Assembly: GCF_017744135.1 (NCBI RefSeq) | Contig: NZ_JAGHQU010000013.1 | Span: 26,171 to 90,170 of the forward strand | Origin: Endozoicomonas sp. G2_2 | Lineage (GTDB): Bacteria; Pseudomonadota; Gammaproteobacteria; Nevskiales; Salinisphaeraceae | Direction of reading: 5' to 3' | Length of the DNA stretch: 64,000 bases | In this document: positions 1-8,371 of the stretch, piece after piece | Numbering within the stretch: position 1 is the stretch's first letter | Layout: each line of letters begins with the position of its first letter | Program-made: the position numbers and the translations under genes | Notes under the pieces: model-generated | What the model was told of the DNA's origin: nothing | The model's database searches: none | The model's input: only the letters and a program-made list of their open reading frames with translations

Positions 1-155
1 CCGCACCCGGCGCCATTCCCACCGTGGACCCGACGACCGGCGCCGCCCAGCAGGCACAACGCTATGCGCCGCCATTGGCCATAGAGCTGCGCGTGACCAC
101 CCCCGAATGGGGCGACCTGCGGCTGGTGTTCATGGTCCCGGGAGCCGAGAAGTGA
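1..155 (+). CDS. gspJ: Type II secretion minor pseudopilin GspJ, C-terminal fragment
   Basis: The left edge enters a reading frame (codons from base 3) that ends at the TGA at 153-155 and encodes about 50 residues. The end, with hydrophobic strands around LAIELRV and LRLVFMVPG, resembles the last beta strands of GspJ. GspJ forms the pseudopilus tip with GspI and GspK in the inner membrane/periplasm. The stop overlaps the GTG start of gspK (GTGA), which is the usual J-K gene order. The call rests mainly on position next to gspK, because the N-terminal methylation motif lies outside the window. Confidence 0.7.
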   Translation, partial: APGAIPTVDPTTGAAQQAQRYAPPLAIELRVTTPEWGDLRLVFMVPGAEK

Positions 156-1096
156 CGGTGCGCGCCGTGCATCACGAACGGGGCGTCGCCCTGCTGACCG
201 CCATGCTGATCGTCTCGCTGGTGGCGATCATCGGGGCGGGCATGCTCTCGCAGATGAACCTTGCCCTGCATCGCAGCGGCAACATCTGGCAGTCGGAGCA
301 GGCCTGGTGGTACGCGGTCGGCATCGAGAACTGGCTCGGCAAGCTGCTGCGCCAGGACGCCGAGTTCACCGACATCGACAGCCTCGACGAGCCCTGGGCG
401 CAGCCCGTGGATTATCTACCCCTGGATGGCGGCGCGCTGCAAGGCCAGGTGATCGACCTGCAGGGGCGTTTCAACCTCAACAATCTCTCCGGAAGCGACG
501 CCGATGCGGCCCAGGAACAGCTCCAGCGACTGGTGGAGCTGGTCGGCGACACCGACCAGGTCACCGCACGCACGATCGCGGCCTCCGTGCGCGACTGGAT
601 CGATGCCGACATCAACCCGACGCTGCCCGACGGCGCCGAGGACGACTACTACCTCGGCCTGTCGCCGGCTTATCGCGTGGCCAATACGCAGATGTCCAGC
701 GCCAGCGAACTGCGCATGGTCAAGGGCATGACGCCGGCGCTCTACGCCGCCCTCGCGCCCTATATCTGCGCACTGCCCGAAGTCACCGCCATCAACGTGA
801 ATACCGCGCCCGCGCCGGTCCTGGCCACGATCGCGCCGGAACTGCCGCCCACCACCGGCGAGTCGCTGGTGGAATCGCGGGCCGACGAGCCCTGGGAATC
901 GGTCGATGCGTTTCTCCAGGATCCGGCGCTGGCGGGCCGTCAGATCGACTCCGGACGGTTGAGCGTGATCACGAACTATTTCATGGCCACCGGCCAGATC
1001 ACCGTCGACCGCGCCCAGATCCAGTTTTTCAGCGTGCTCGAACGCGCCGACAACGGTGCGGTACGTACCGTACGCCACAGCACCAACGTGGACTGA
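152..1096 (+). CDS. gspK: Type II secretion minor pseudopilin GspK
   Basis: GspK is the large minor pseudopilin that caps the type II secretion pseudopilus together with GspI and GspJ. The 314-residue product begins with a prepilin-peptidase-like leader: a basic stretch, then ERG|VALLTAML, then a hydrophobic helix at about residues 11-32. The body has GspK features: an insertion domain (EDDYYLGL, SPAYRVAN) and a helix-hairpin-helix-like tail with INVNTAPAPVLA. The start is the GTG at 152, which overlaps the gspJ stop and puts the leader at the expected distance. An upstream ATG at 107 would lie inside gspJ. Confidence 0.9.
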   Translation: MTVRAVHHERGVALLTAMLIVSLVAIIGAGMLSQMNLALHRSGNIWQSEQAWWYAVGIENWLGKLLRQDAEFTDIDSLDEPWAQPVDYLPLDGGALQGQVIDLQGRFNLNNLSGSDADAAQEQLQRLVELVGDTDQVTARTIAASVRDWIDADINPTLPDGAEDDYYLGLSPAYRVANTQMSSASELRMVKGMTPALYAALAPYICALPEVTAINVNTAPAPVLATIAPELPPTTGESLVESRADEPWESVDAFLQDPALAGRQIDSGRLSVITNYFMATGQITVDRAQIQFFSVLERADNGAVRTVRHSTNVD

Positions 1097-1334
1097 GCCA
1101 TGACGATCCTGCACACCGGCTCGCCCACCCGCGGCACGGGCACACACGGCATGCGGCATGCCCGCCCCGTTAACGCATGCGGCGGGGAATTCAATGCTCG
1201 CAGCGTCGGATGCAACACCTTATTTCAAGGCGGTTTGCTTAGGGTAGACTGGGCGCCGGCCGGCAATCGCGCACGGCGCCGCCCTGTCGTCGGCACGACA
1301 GGCGGCCGGCCCGAACACCGGGGGTAGCAGTTTC
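1097..1334. other. gspK-gspL intergenic region, no gene seen
   Basis: This 238-bp gap splits an otherwise tightly overlapping secretion operon. I see no convincing reading frame. It contains GC-rich inverted repeats around 1250-1320 (GGCGCC, GGCCGG) and an AT-richer stretch around 1220-1250 that could hold a promoter for gspLMN. No specific element is identified. Confidence 0.4.
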
Positions 1335-2543
1335 GTGTCCGAACGATTCATCGTGTATTTCGACGGCGAGCAGGCAGCGTGGCTGAACGCGGCCGAGGAA
1401 CTCGTGCGCGGCACGCTGCGCGACGCCGCCACGGCCGCCGACGGTCGAGAGACCACGGTGCTGATGCCGGGCGAGGACATCCTTCTCACCCGCGTTGCCC
1501 TGCCCCCCATTCGCCAGGCCCGTCGCCGGCTTCAGGCCGCGAGTTTCGCCCTGGAAGACCGGCTGGTTTCCCGCGTGGACGATCTGCACTTCGCCCTCGC
1601 CCCGCGTGCCGAAGCCGACGGCGAAACGCCCGTGCTGGTCGTCGAGCGCGCGCTGGTTCAGTCCACGCTCGATGCCTGCCGCGACGCGGGACTGGATGTC
1701 GTGCAACTGCTGCCGGACATGTTCGCCCTGCCCGACACCGGTGCCGAGAGCTGGTCGGTCGCCATGATCGGCGACCGCGTGATCACGCGGACCGATACCC
1801 TGCATGGCTTCGCCTGCGAGCGCGGCCTGTGGCCCACGCTTGCCGGCGGCTGTACGCCACCCGAGCACGTGGTGCTCCACGCCAGCGACAACGATAGCCA
1901 AGCCCGCGCCCTGGTCGACGAGCTGCGTTTCGAGCCCGCTCCGGATATCGAACAGGTCGGCCACCCCGATCCCGATGCGCTGCTCGCAAGACTGCTCGCG
2001 CATGCCGACACGCAGCGCGCGATCAACCTGCGCCAGGGCACGTTCGCCCGGGCCTCGGCCATGCAGGCATGGTGGCAGCCTTTCAAGTTGACCGCCGGCC
2101 TGGCCGCCGCCTGGTTGCTGGTGGCGCTCGCCGCGCGCGGGATCGAGAGCTGGCAGCTGCATCAACGCATCGATACCCTCGAAGCACAGAGCGAGACCGC
2201 GTTTCGCGAGGCCTTTCCCAACGTACGCACGATCAACGATCTGCGCGTACAGGCCGAGCAGAACATTCGCGCTCTGCGCGGCTCGGGCGGCAGCGGCGGC
2301 ATGTTCCCATTATTGCAGGCCACGGCCGAGGTTACCGGTCAGGCCGGCGATCTCACTATTCAGTCCATGCAGTATCGCGACGGCGCGCTGTACCTGAGCC
2401 TGCGCGGCGACAGCGTGCAATCGCTCGAGGCGTTGCGTGCCGGCTTTGCCCGTCAGCGCGGTGCCGCGCTCAACGTGGAAAGCGCGGACGCCGCAGCGGA
2501 CGGCGTGCAGATCCGCGCCAGCGTGACCGGAGAAGCCGTATGA
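1335..2543 (+). CDS. gspL: Type II secretion inner-membrane platform protein GspL
   Basis: GspL couples the secretion ATPase GspE to the inner-membrane platform. The 402-residue product has an actin-like cytoplasmic domain (residues 1-245), one membrane helix at about 251-270 (LTAGLAAAWLLVALAA), and a periplasmic ferredoxin-like domain. The hallmark stretch LMPGEDILLTRVALP lies near residue 45. The start is GTG at 1335 (VSERFIVYFDG). The stop overlaps the gspM start as ATGA, so translation is probably coupled. Confidence 0.92.
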   Translation: MSERFIVYFDGEQAAWLNAAEELVRGTLRDAATAADGRETTVLMPGEDILLTRVALPPIRQARRRLQAASFALEDRLVSRVDDLHFALAPRAEADGETPVLVVERALVQSTLDACRDAGLDVVQLLPDMFALPDTGAESWSVAMIGDRVITRTDTLHGFACERGLWPTLAGGCTPPEHVVLHASDNDSQARALVDELRFEPAPDIEQVGHPDPDALLARLLAHADTQRAINLRQGTFARASAMQAWWQPFKLTAGLAAAWLLVALAARGIESWQLHQRIDTLEAQSETAFREAFPNVRTINDLRVQAEQNIRALRGSGGSGGMFPLLQATAEVTGQAGDLTIQSMQYRDGALYLSLRGDSVQSLEALRAGFARQRGAALNVESADAAADGVQIRASVTGEAV

Positions 2544-3040
2544 ACGCGCTGCGACAGTGGTACGACGGTCTTGCGCCCCGCGAGCGCATCGCCGTGATCG
2601 CCGGCGCGATCGCGGTGGCATTCGCGCTGTTCTATTACGCCATATGGGTGCCGCTCGACAGCAGCGTTACCGAAGGCCGGATTCGCCTGAACGCCCAGGC
2701 GGAGGAAACACGCTGGGTGCTCGGCATTCGCGACGAAGCGCGGCTGCTGCAGGCCAGCGACACGCGGCGCCAGATTCAGGGCCGCAACGATTCGCTGCTG
2801 TCCATTGTCGACGCCACCAGCCGGGAGAACGGTCTCGGCGAGGCCGTGCGCCGGATACAGCCCGATGACGACGATCAGGCGACGGTCACGCTCGAGAAGG
2901 CCAATTTCAACCAGATGCTTTTCTGGCTGCGCAGTCTGCAGCGCGACTACGGCGTCGCCGCCAGCCAGATGACGGTCACGCGCGACGAGGAATCGGGCAC
3001 GGTTCAGGCGCGCATGACCCTGTCGCGAGGCGCCGCATGA
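2540..3040 (+). CDS. gspM: Type II secretion protein GspM
   Basis: GspM is a bitopic inner-membrane partner of GspL. The 166-residue product has a short cytoplasmic segment containing LAPRERIAV, typical of GspM, then a membrane helix at about residues 17-37, then a small periplasmic ferredoxin-like domain with ANFNQMLFWLRSL near the C-terminus. It overlaps gspL upstream and gspN downstream by ATGA. Confidence 0.9.
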   Translation: MNALRQWYDGLAPRERIAVIAGAIAVAFALFYYAIWVPLDSSVTEGRIRLNAQAEETRWVLGIRDEARLLQASDTRRQIQGRNDSLLSIVDATSRENGLGEAVRRIQPDDDDQATVTLEKANFNQMLFWLRSLQRDYGVAASQMTVTRDEESGTVQARMTLSRGAA

Positions 3041-3792
3041 ATGCACGCATCCTGCGCTACGGCGCGATCGGTCTTGTCGCCTTCGTGATCGGCCTGGTCG
3101 CCTTTCTGCCGGGCCGTGTCGCCGCCGGCTGGGCGGAACAGATGGCGCCGGTCTCGCTGGGCGGTGTGACCGGGACCGTATTCGCGGGCCAGGCCAGCTA
3201 TGCGTCCGGGCCCGGCGGTGCGGTCGAGAATCTGCAGTGGACGCTGCATCCCGCGGCGCTGCTGATCGGGCGGCTGAGCGCGGATATCCGGATCGACTCC
3301 GATATCAACGGCTTCAGCGCCGAGGTGTCGCGGTCGCTGTTCGGCGCGACCACCCTGGAGAACGTCACCGGCAGCGCCTCGGCGGGCTGGCTCGCCAAGC
3401 TGGGCGGCTATACGTTCCTGCCGCTCTCCGGTGATATCAACGTGGATATCGAACGCGCCGCGTTCGACGACACGCTGCAGTTCGATGCCCTCTCCGGCCA
3501 GATCCGGCTCGGCAATACCCGCTGGGAACTGCTCAACCCCCCGGTTCAGCTCGGCCAGGTCACGACCGCGCTCACGAATACCGAGGAAGGCGTGCAACTG
3601 ACGGTGGTCGACAGCAGTGGCCCGCTCGCGCTCGACGGGCAGATCACGATCGACAATAGCCGCCGCTATCGCATGGAAGCGGCGCTGCGCGCGCGGGCCG
3701 GCGCGGACCAGCGGCTCGGGTCGATGCTCGACCAGCTCGGCAAGGCCGACGACGAAGGCTGGCATCGCGTACGCGAACAAGGACGGCTGTGA
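3037..3792 (+). CDS. gspN: Type II secretion protein GspN
   Basis: GspN is an accessory inner-membrane/periplasmic component found in some type II systems; its precise role is not settled. The 251-residue protein has an N-terminal membrane anchor (about residues 8-26) followed by a beta-rich domain. The segment VSLGGVTGTVFAG near residue 44 matches the family's start-of-domain signature. It overlaps gspM by ATGA, and its stop overlaps the GTG start of the next gene, so the secretion operon reads through into the symporter. Confidence 0.85.
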   Translation: MNARILRYGAIGLVAFVIGLVAFLPGRVAAGWAEQMAPVSLGGVTGTVFAGQASYASGPGGAVENLQWTLHPAALLIGRLSADIRIDSDINGFSAEVSRSLFGATTLENVTGSASAGWLAKLGGYTFLPLSGDINVDIERAAFDDTLQFDALSGQIRLGNTRWELLNPPVQLGQVTTALTNTEEGVQLTVVDSSGPLALDGQITIDNSRRYRMEAALRARAGADQRLGSMLDQLGKADDEGWHRVREQGRL

Positions 3793-5258
3793 GCCTGACA
3801 CCAGCGGCCTGGCTGTCGCTGCCGTGGCTGGTGTTTCTCGGCTATGCGGTGATGGTGCTGCGCGCCACGCCGGGCCGTGCCGGCCCAATGGCGTTCTTCG
3901 GCGGCCACTCGTTGCAGGGTCGCGCGCCGGGAATCTGGTTGCTTGGCGCTTCGGCGGCCGTGTCCTGGGTGATGGCCAAGAGTGTCGACAACGCCATGAA
4001 CCTGACGGTCGCCTTCGGCTGGTGGGGCGGTATCGGCTATGCCGCCTACTGGCTGGCCTTCGTGGTGGTGGCCATCGCGGTCTACTTCATCCGTACACGC
4101 GGCGGCGACACCTCGCTCGCCGCCTTTCTGGGCCGTAAATACGGCCTGCCGGCGACGCGGCTGTTCCTGGTCGTGATCGGCATTCGTCTGTTCAACGAGG
4201 TCTGGTCCAACACCAAGGTCGCCGCGTTGTATTTCGGCGCGGAAGGCAGCGTCGGCTACTGGCTGGCCGCCCTGGCCTTTGCCGGTCTCACGCTCTACTA
4301 CAGCCGACGCGGCGGTCTGCGCTCGTCGATCGTGACCGACGCCATCCAGATGCTGCTGATCGCGCTTCTGCTGGTCATCACGCTGACGGTACTGGCGCCC
4401 GGTGTGGCGGCCAGCGGCGTGCCGAGCGTCGCCAACGGCGGCCTGCGTCCCGACATGGTCGCGGGCGGCATCACCTTTTTCATACTCGCACTGGTGCAGA
4501 CGCTGTCCTACGGTTTTCACGACCCGGTACTCACCGACCGCGCCTTCGTGAGCCCGCCGCTGAAGATGGTCGCCAGCTTCGTACTCGCCGCGCTGCTCGG
4601 CGGCACACTCATCGCCGGCTTCAGCGTCGCGGGCCTGTATGCACTGGTCAACGGTATCGATCCGGCGCCCTCGGTCGCGATCGCCATCCCCATGGCGCTC
4701 GGCCTGGGCATGCTGCTGCTGTTCAACGCCGTGATGCTGGCCAGTGCCGGGTCGACGCTCGACTCCACCTTCGCGTCCACGGCGAAGTTCGGCGCCCGCG
4801 ACTGGCGGATCGCCCGCGCGGTGCCGACGCTCGACGACCAGGCGCGCGGGCGCCGGGCGATGTGGATCATCGCGCTGTTGGGCAACCTGCCATTGCTGTC
4901 GTTCTATATCGACGGCGTCGGCCCGGCGGTCATCGCCGCCACCACCATCAGCGGTACCGCGATCATGGGCCTCGCGCCGATCTTTCTGCTGGCCTGGGTT
5001 CGCCCGGCCGGCACCCTGTCTTTTCACCTCGCGCTCTGGCCCGGCGTGCTGATCGGTTTGCTACTGGCACTACAGAAGCTTGCCGATCTGCCCACGATTC
5101 CCGACTGGGTTCATCTCGGCACCGGCCCTTACGCGCAGACGCTGGGCATCAACGTCTGGGGTCTTGCCCTGTGTACGGTGCTGTTTCTGACCGGCGCCGT
5201 GATCGACCTGCTGCGCGGTCGCGTGGTCTACCCGGTGCGTTCGAACTCGTTTTCCTGA
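3789..5258 (+). CDS. Sodium:solute symporter family protein
   Basis: A 489-residue, very hydrophobic protein with about 13 predicted membrane helices, the size and pattern of the sodium:solute symporter (SSF/LeuT-fold) family. It would import an unidentified solute with Na+. The early segment SAAVSWVMAKSVDNAMNL and the loop NEVWSNTKVAALYFGAEG are SSF-like. GTG at 3789 overlaps the gspN stop. The substrate cannot be read from sequence. Its 3' end overlaps the convergent cfa gene by 31 bp. Confidence 0.8.
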   Translation: MSLTPAAWLSLPWLVFLGYAVMVLRATPGRAGPMAFFGGHSLQGRAPGIWLLGASAAVSWVMAKSVDNAMNLTVAFGWWGGIGYAAYWLAFVVVAIAVYFIRTRGGDTSLAAFLGRKYGLPATRLFLVVIGIRLFNEVWSNTKVAALYFGAEGSVGYWLAALAFAGLTLYYSRRGGLRSSIVTDAIQMLLIALLLVITLTVLAPGVAASGVPSVANGGLRPDMVAGGITFFILALVQTLSYGFHDPVLTDRAFVSPPLKMVASFVLAALLGGTLIAGFSVAGLYALVNGIDPAPSVAIAIPMALGLGMLLLFNAVMLASAGSTLDSTFASTAKFGARDWRIARAVPTLDDQARGRRAMWIIALLGNLPLLSFYIDGVGPAVIAATTISGTAIMGLAPIFLLAWVRPAGTLSFHLALWPGVLIGLLLALQKLADLPTIPDWVHLGTGPYAQTLGINVWGLALCTVLFLTGAVIDLLRGRVVYPVRSNSFS

Positions 5259-6469
5259 ATCCGGCGCGGCGCGGCCGCCAGATTCTTGTAGAGATAATCG
5301 CGGGTCACCGGCACGGTATCGTTTTCGTGCGCCAGCTGGATATGGAACACCACCAGTTCACCCCAGCGAAAGATCGCCTGGCAACCGAGCAGATAGAACT
5401 CCCACATCCGACAGAACCGCTCGCCGAGACGCTCGCGAAAGGCGTCGCGATGATGCTGAAAACGCCGATTCCAGCAGTCCAGCGTACGCGCGTAGTGCAG
5501 CCGCCAGATCTCCAGGTCCGACAGGCTCATGCCGGTGTGCTCGACGCAGGGCGCGACTTCGGACAGGGACGGAATGTAGCCGCCCGGGAAGATGTATTTC
5601 TCGATCCAGCCCTGGGTGGACTCGATCGGCGGGCCGTTGCGCCCGATGGTATGGATGAGACTGCGGCCGCCGGGTTTGAGCAGCCGATGCACCTGGTCGA
5701 AGAACACCTGAAACTGCGGCCGCCCGACGTGCTCGAACATGCCGACACTCACGATCGCGTCGTAGCCCTGCGCGCAGTCGCCGTCGTGTTCCCGGTAGTC
5801 CTGCTGCAGGAATCTGACCCGATCCGCCAGCCCTTCCCGTGCCGCGCGCGAACACGCGTAGCCGTACTGGTCGTCCGATAGCGTAAGGCCCGTGACCCGT
5901 ACGTCGTGGTGGCGCGCCAGATATAGCGCCAGCCCGCCCCAGCCACAACCGATATCCAGCACGTGATCGCCCGGCTGCAGACACAGCTTGCGGGCGATAT
6001 GCCGGCACTTGGCCTGCTGTGCGGCCTCCAGGTCCATCTCCGCGGACTCGAAATAGGCGCAGGAGTACTGCATGTCCGCATCGAGAAATTTCTCGAACAG
6101 CTCGTGGTCGATATCGTAATGGTGCTTGACGTTACGGCGCGCGCGCAGCCGCGAGTTGGCTTCGCGCAGCCCGCGCAGCGCGTGCCGGGCCAGATCGAGA
6201 ATGCGGCTGGAACGGAAATTGTCGACGTTGGCGAAATACAGTTCGAACAGGGCCAGCAAGCCGCCTTCGCCCGGCCACCAGTCGCCGTCCATATACGCCT
6301 CGCCAAACGCCATCTCCGGATCGGACAGCAGCCGTGCCAGCACCCGACGGTCGCGCAGATGGATATGAGCGGTGGGTGATCCCTGGCCAATCAATTGGGT
6401 ATTGGCATCCGGATAATGAATCACGAGGGTGCCGTGATTGATGAGCCGGTCGAAAAAACGCGTTTTCAT
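5228..6469 (-). CDS. cfa: Cyclopropane-fatty-acyl-phospholipid synthase
   Basis: Methylates cis double bonds of membrane phospholipid acyl chains with S-adenosylmethionine, a stress-related membrane change. The 413-residue protein has an N-terminal lipid-binding domain (AFGEAYMDGDWWPGEGG), then a Rossmann methyltransferase core with the SAM motif VLDIGCGWGGLA near residue 180, and the conserved segments FEHVGRPQF and YIFPGGYIPS. It is transcribed alone on the minus strand. A TATGAT -10-like hexamer lies just upstream (6532-6537). Confidence 0.93.
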   Translation of the reverse strand: MKTRFFDRLINHGTLVIHYPDANTQLIGQGSPTAHIHLRDRRVLARLLSDPEMAFGEAYMDGDWWPGEGGLLALFELYFANVDNFRSSRILDLARHALRGLREANSRLRARRNVKHHYDIDHELFEKFLDADMQYSCAYFESAEMDLEAAQQAKCRHIARKLCLQPGDHVLDIGCGWGGLALYLARHHDVRVTGLTLSDDQYGYACSRAAREGLADRVRFLQQDYREHDGDCAQGYDAIVSVGMFEHVGRPQFQVFFDQVHRLLKPGGRSLIHTIGRNGPPIESTQGWIEKYIFPGGYIPSLSEVAPCVEHTGMSLSDLEIWRLHYARTLDCWNRRFQHHRDAFRERLGERFCRMWEFYLLGCQAIFRWGELVVFHIQLAHENDTVPVTRDYLYKNLAAAPRRIQENEFERTG

Positions 6470-6913
6470 GACGTTCCCGCTCCCGCGGACAACGCGCAGA
6501 AGACGTCATCCGCCGTTTCATGCCTGAATCGATCATAACCAAAAACCACATACGTGTACATTACATCGTTAATGTGCGCCCGTACTGCATACCGTGCGAT
6601 GACGGCGGGCGCTCGGCGCACCGCGGTACTGACGATTGAAAAAATGCCGTCCGGGCGCTGATTTGGCTCGCGTTTGTGCTGGCTTGCGGACGATCACAAA
6701 TTTAGGAGACTTGCGGACCGACCTGGCCCGCCAAGAAGCTGCGATATGTAAGCGTCACGGCCAGACGACGCACTCGCTACACAGCCACGGCACGGGCTAA
6801 CGGGCCCGTAACCGCGGGCGGGGTCTCGAAACACGGGCCATGACCGCTATCATGCCGTCAGCTTGATTTCCTTCGGAGTGCATCCCGATGCCGGTCCCCA
6901 TCGCCCATGCCAT
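6470..6913. other. cfa / dehydrogenase divergent intergenic region
   Basis: A 444-bp gap between divergent genes. On the minus strand a TATGAT hexamer (6532-6537) could be the cfa -10. Upstream of it lies the short inverted repeat ACATTA-N6-TAATGT (6558-6575), a possible operator of unknown regulator. The rest shows no gene. A GGAG at about 6874 precedes an out-of-frame ATG. Confidence 0.35.
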
Positions 6914-7933
6914 ATGCCTGCGCGGCTCGCTGTTCAGTCCCGGGCCCTGCTGTCCGTGAGCCCGTCGTCTGCCCGCGCGCTCTGGCTGCGCCCGCCCAAC
7001 GAGAGCTTTGTCGCCGAAGAGCGCCTCGGGCCGCCCGCGCCCGGCGCATTGACCGTATGCACGCGCTACACCGCCGTCAGTCGCGGCACTGAAACGCTGG
7101 TCTACACCGGCCGCGTGCCGGCCAGCGAGTACGCACGAATGCGCGCGCCATTCCAGGCCGGTGAACTGCCCGGGCCGGTCAAGCACGGCTACGCGAACGT
7201 CGGCGTCGTGGAAGCCGGGCCGGAGGACTGGCTCGGGCGGCATATCTTCTGTCTGTACCCACATCAGACGCGGTTTCATATCGACCCCGCGTCGGCGGTG
7301 TTGCTGCCCGACGACGTGCCGCCCGAGCGCGCAGTGCTCGCCGCCAACATGGAAACCGCGGTCAACGCGCTCTGGGACGCCGGTCTTGGCATTGGCGACC
7401 GCGTGACCGTGATCGGCGCGGGCGTGATCGGTGGCCTCATCGCGGGGCTTGCGGTCGGCACGCCCGGCGTCGATGTGGAACTGGTGGACATCGATGAACG
7501 CAAACGCGCGCTCGCCGACGCGCTCGATGTGGCCTTTCGCGCCCCCGAACACGCGACGCGCGAACGCGACATCGTCATCCATGCCAGCGCCACCGAGGCG
7601 GGGCTCGCCACCGCGATCGGCCTCGCCGGCTTCGAGGCCACTGTGCTCGAAATGAGCTGGTACGGCGAACAGCCCGTGACCGTGCCGCTCGGCGGGCCGT
7701 TCCATTCGAAACGACTCACCTTGCGGTCGAGTCAGGTCGGCGCCGTATCGCCCGGCCGCCGCCCCCGACGTGATCACGGCTCGCGGCTGGCACTGGCCGT
7801 GTCGCTGCTCAACGATGCACGCTTCGATGCGCTGATTGCGCCCGACGTCGCCTTCGAGACATTGCCCGACGTCATGGCACGCCTGGCCGACCCGGACGAT
7901 GCCACGCTCTGCCAGCGCATCCGCTACGACTGA
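6914..7933 (+). CDS. Zinc-type (MDR) alcohol dehydrogenase-like oxidoreductase
   Basis: About 340 residues with a medium-chain dehydrogenase layout: an N-terminal GroES-like half (TRYTAVSRGTETLVYTG) and a Rossmann half with RVTVIGAGVIGGLIAGL around residue 160. The usual zinc ligands are sparse, so it may be a zinc-independent or divergent member. The reaction is unknown. It lies 39 bp upstream of a pterin-synthase-like gene in a run ending with a glycosyltransferase and methyltransferase, which suggests oxidation or reduction of a side chain on a small heterocycle. The start is uncertain; the frame is open from 6863 and 6914 is the first plausible ATG. Confidence 0.7.
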   Translation: MPARLAVQSRALLSVSPSSARALWLRPPNESFVAEERLGPPAPGALTVCTRYTAVSRGTETLVYTGRVPASEYARMRAPFQAGELPGPVKHGYANVGVVEAGPEDWLGRHIFCLYPHQTRFHIDPASAVLLPDDVPPERAVLAANMETAVNALWDAGLGIGDRVTVIGAGVIGGLIAGLAVGTPGVDVELVDIDERKRALADALDVAFRAPEHATRERDIVIHASATEAGLATAIGLAGFEATVLEMSWYGEQPVTVPLGGPFHSKRLTLRSSQVGAVSPGRRPRRDHGSRLALAVSLLNDARFDALIAPDVAFETLPDVMARLADPDDATLCQRIRYD

Positions 7934-7972
7934 TCGTTCGTCGATTCCTGTTCAAAGCCGCAAGGAGATTGC

Positions 7973-8371
7973 ATGTTCAGCCTGACCGTTCGCGATCATT
8001 TCATGATCGCCCACAGCTTCACCGGCGAGATATTCGGCCCCGCACAGCAGACCCACGGCGCCACCTATGTGGTGGACGTGACCTTCATGCGGCCGGAACT
8101 GGACGGCGACGACCTGGTCGTCGACATCGGCCTCGCGAGCGCGGCGCTCAAGCAACAGCTCGCCACACTCAACATGCGCAATCTCGACGAAGCCAGCGAA
8201 TTTCGCGGCCACAACACCACAACCGAGTTTCTCGCCAAGGCCGTGTTCGATCGCCTGCGCACCGCCATCCGTTCCGGCGATCTGGGCCAGAGCGCCAAGG
8301 ATCTGTCGGCACTGCGCGTCACGCTGGCCGAATCCCATATCGCCTGGGCGACTTTCGAAGGCGATCTTTGA
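7973..8371 (+). CDS. 6-pyruvoyl-tetrahydropterin synthase / QueD-like protein with altered active site
   Basis: A 132-residue protein with the T-fold pattern of the 6-pyruvoyl-tetrahydropterin synthase/QueD family: FMIAHSF (first zinc His), THGATYVVDV, and the C-terminal glutamate segment (LAESHIAWA). Canonical members have CxxxHGH; here the cysteine is absent and HGH is HGA. One zinc ligand and the usual catalytic Cys are therefore missing, and the reaction probably differs from known PTPS or QueD. A good ribosome site (AAGGAGA) precedes the ATG. The gene overlaps the next by TTGA. Confidence 0.8.
   Translation: MFSLTVRDHFMIAHSFTGEIFGPAQQTHGATYVVDVTFMRPELDGDDLVVDIGLASAALKQQLATLNMRNLDEASEFRGHNTTTEFLAKAVFDRLRTAIRSGDLGQSAKDLSALRVTLAESHIAWATFEGDL

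Noticed and set aside
1097..1327. A 75-codon frame between gspK and gspL
   Set aside because: No recognisable domain, no good ribosome site, Arg/Gly-rich composition typical of chance frames in this DNA.
3666..5027. A 453-codon open frame antisense to gspN and the symporter
   Set aside because: Shadow of GC-rich third positions; Arg/Gly/Asp-rich product without any recognisable motif.
6863..6913. Extended N-terminus of the alcohol-dehydrogenase-like protein
   Set aside because: The added residues (HPDAGPHRPCH) are not domain-like and there is no ribosome site at 6863.
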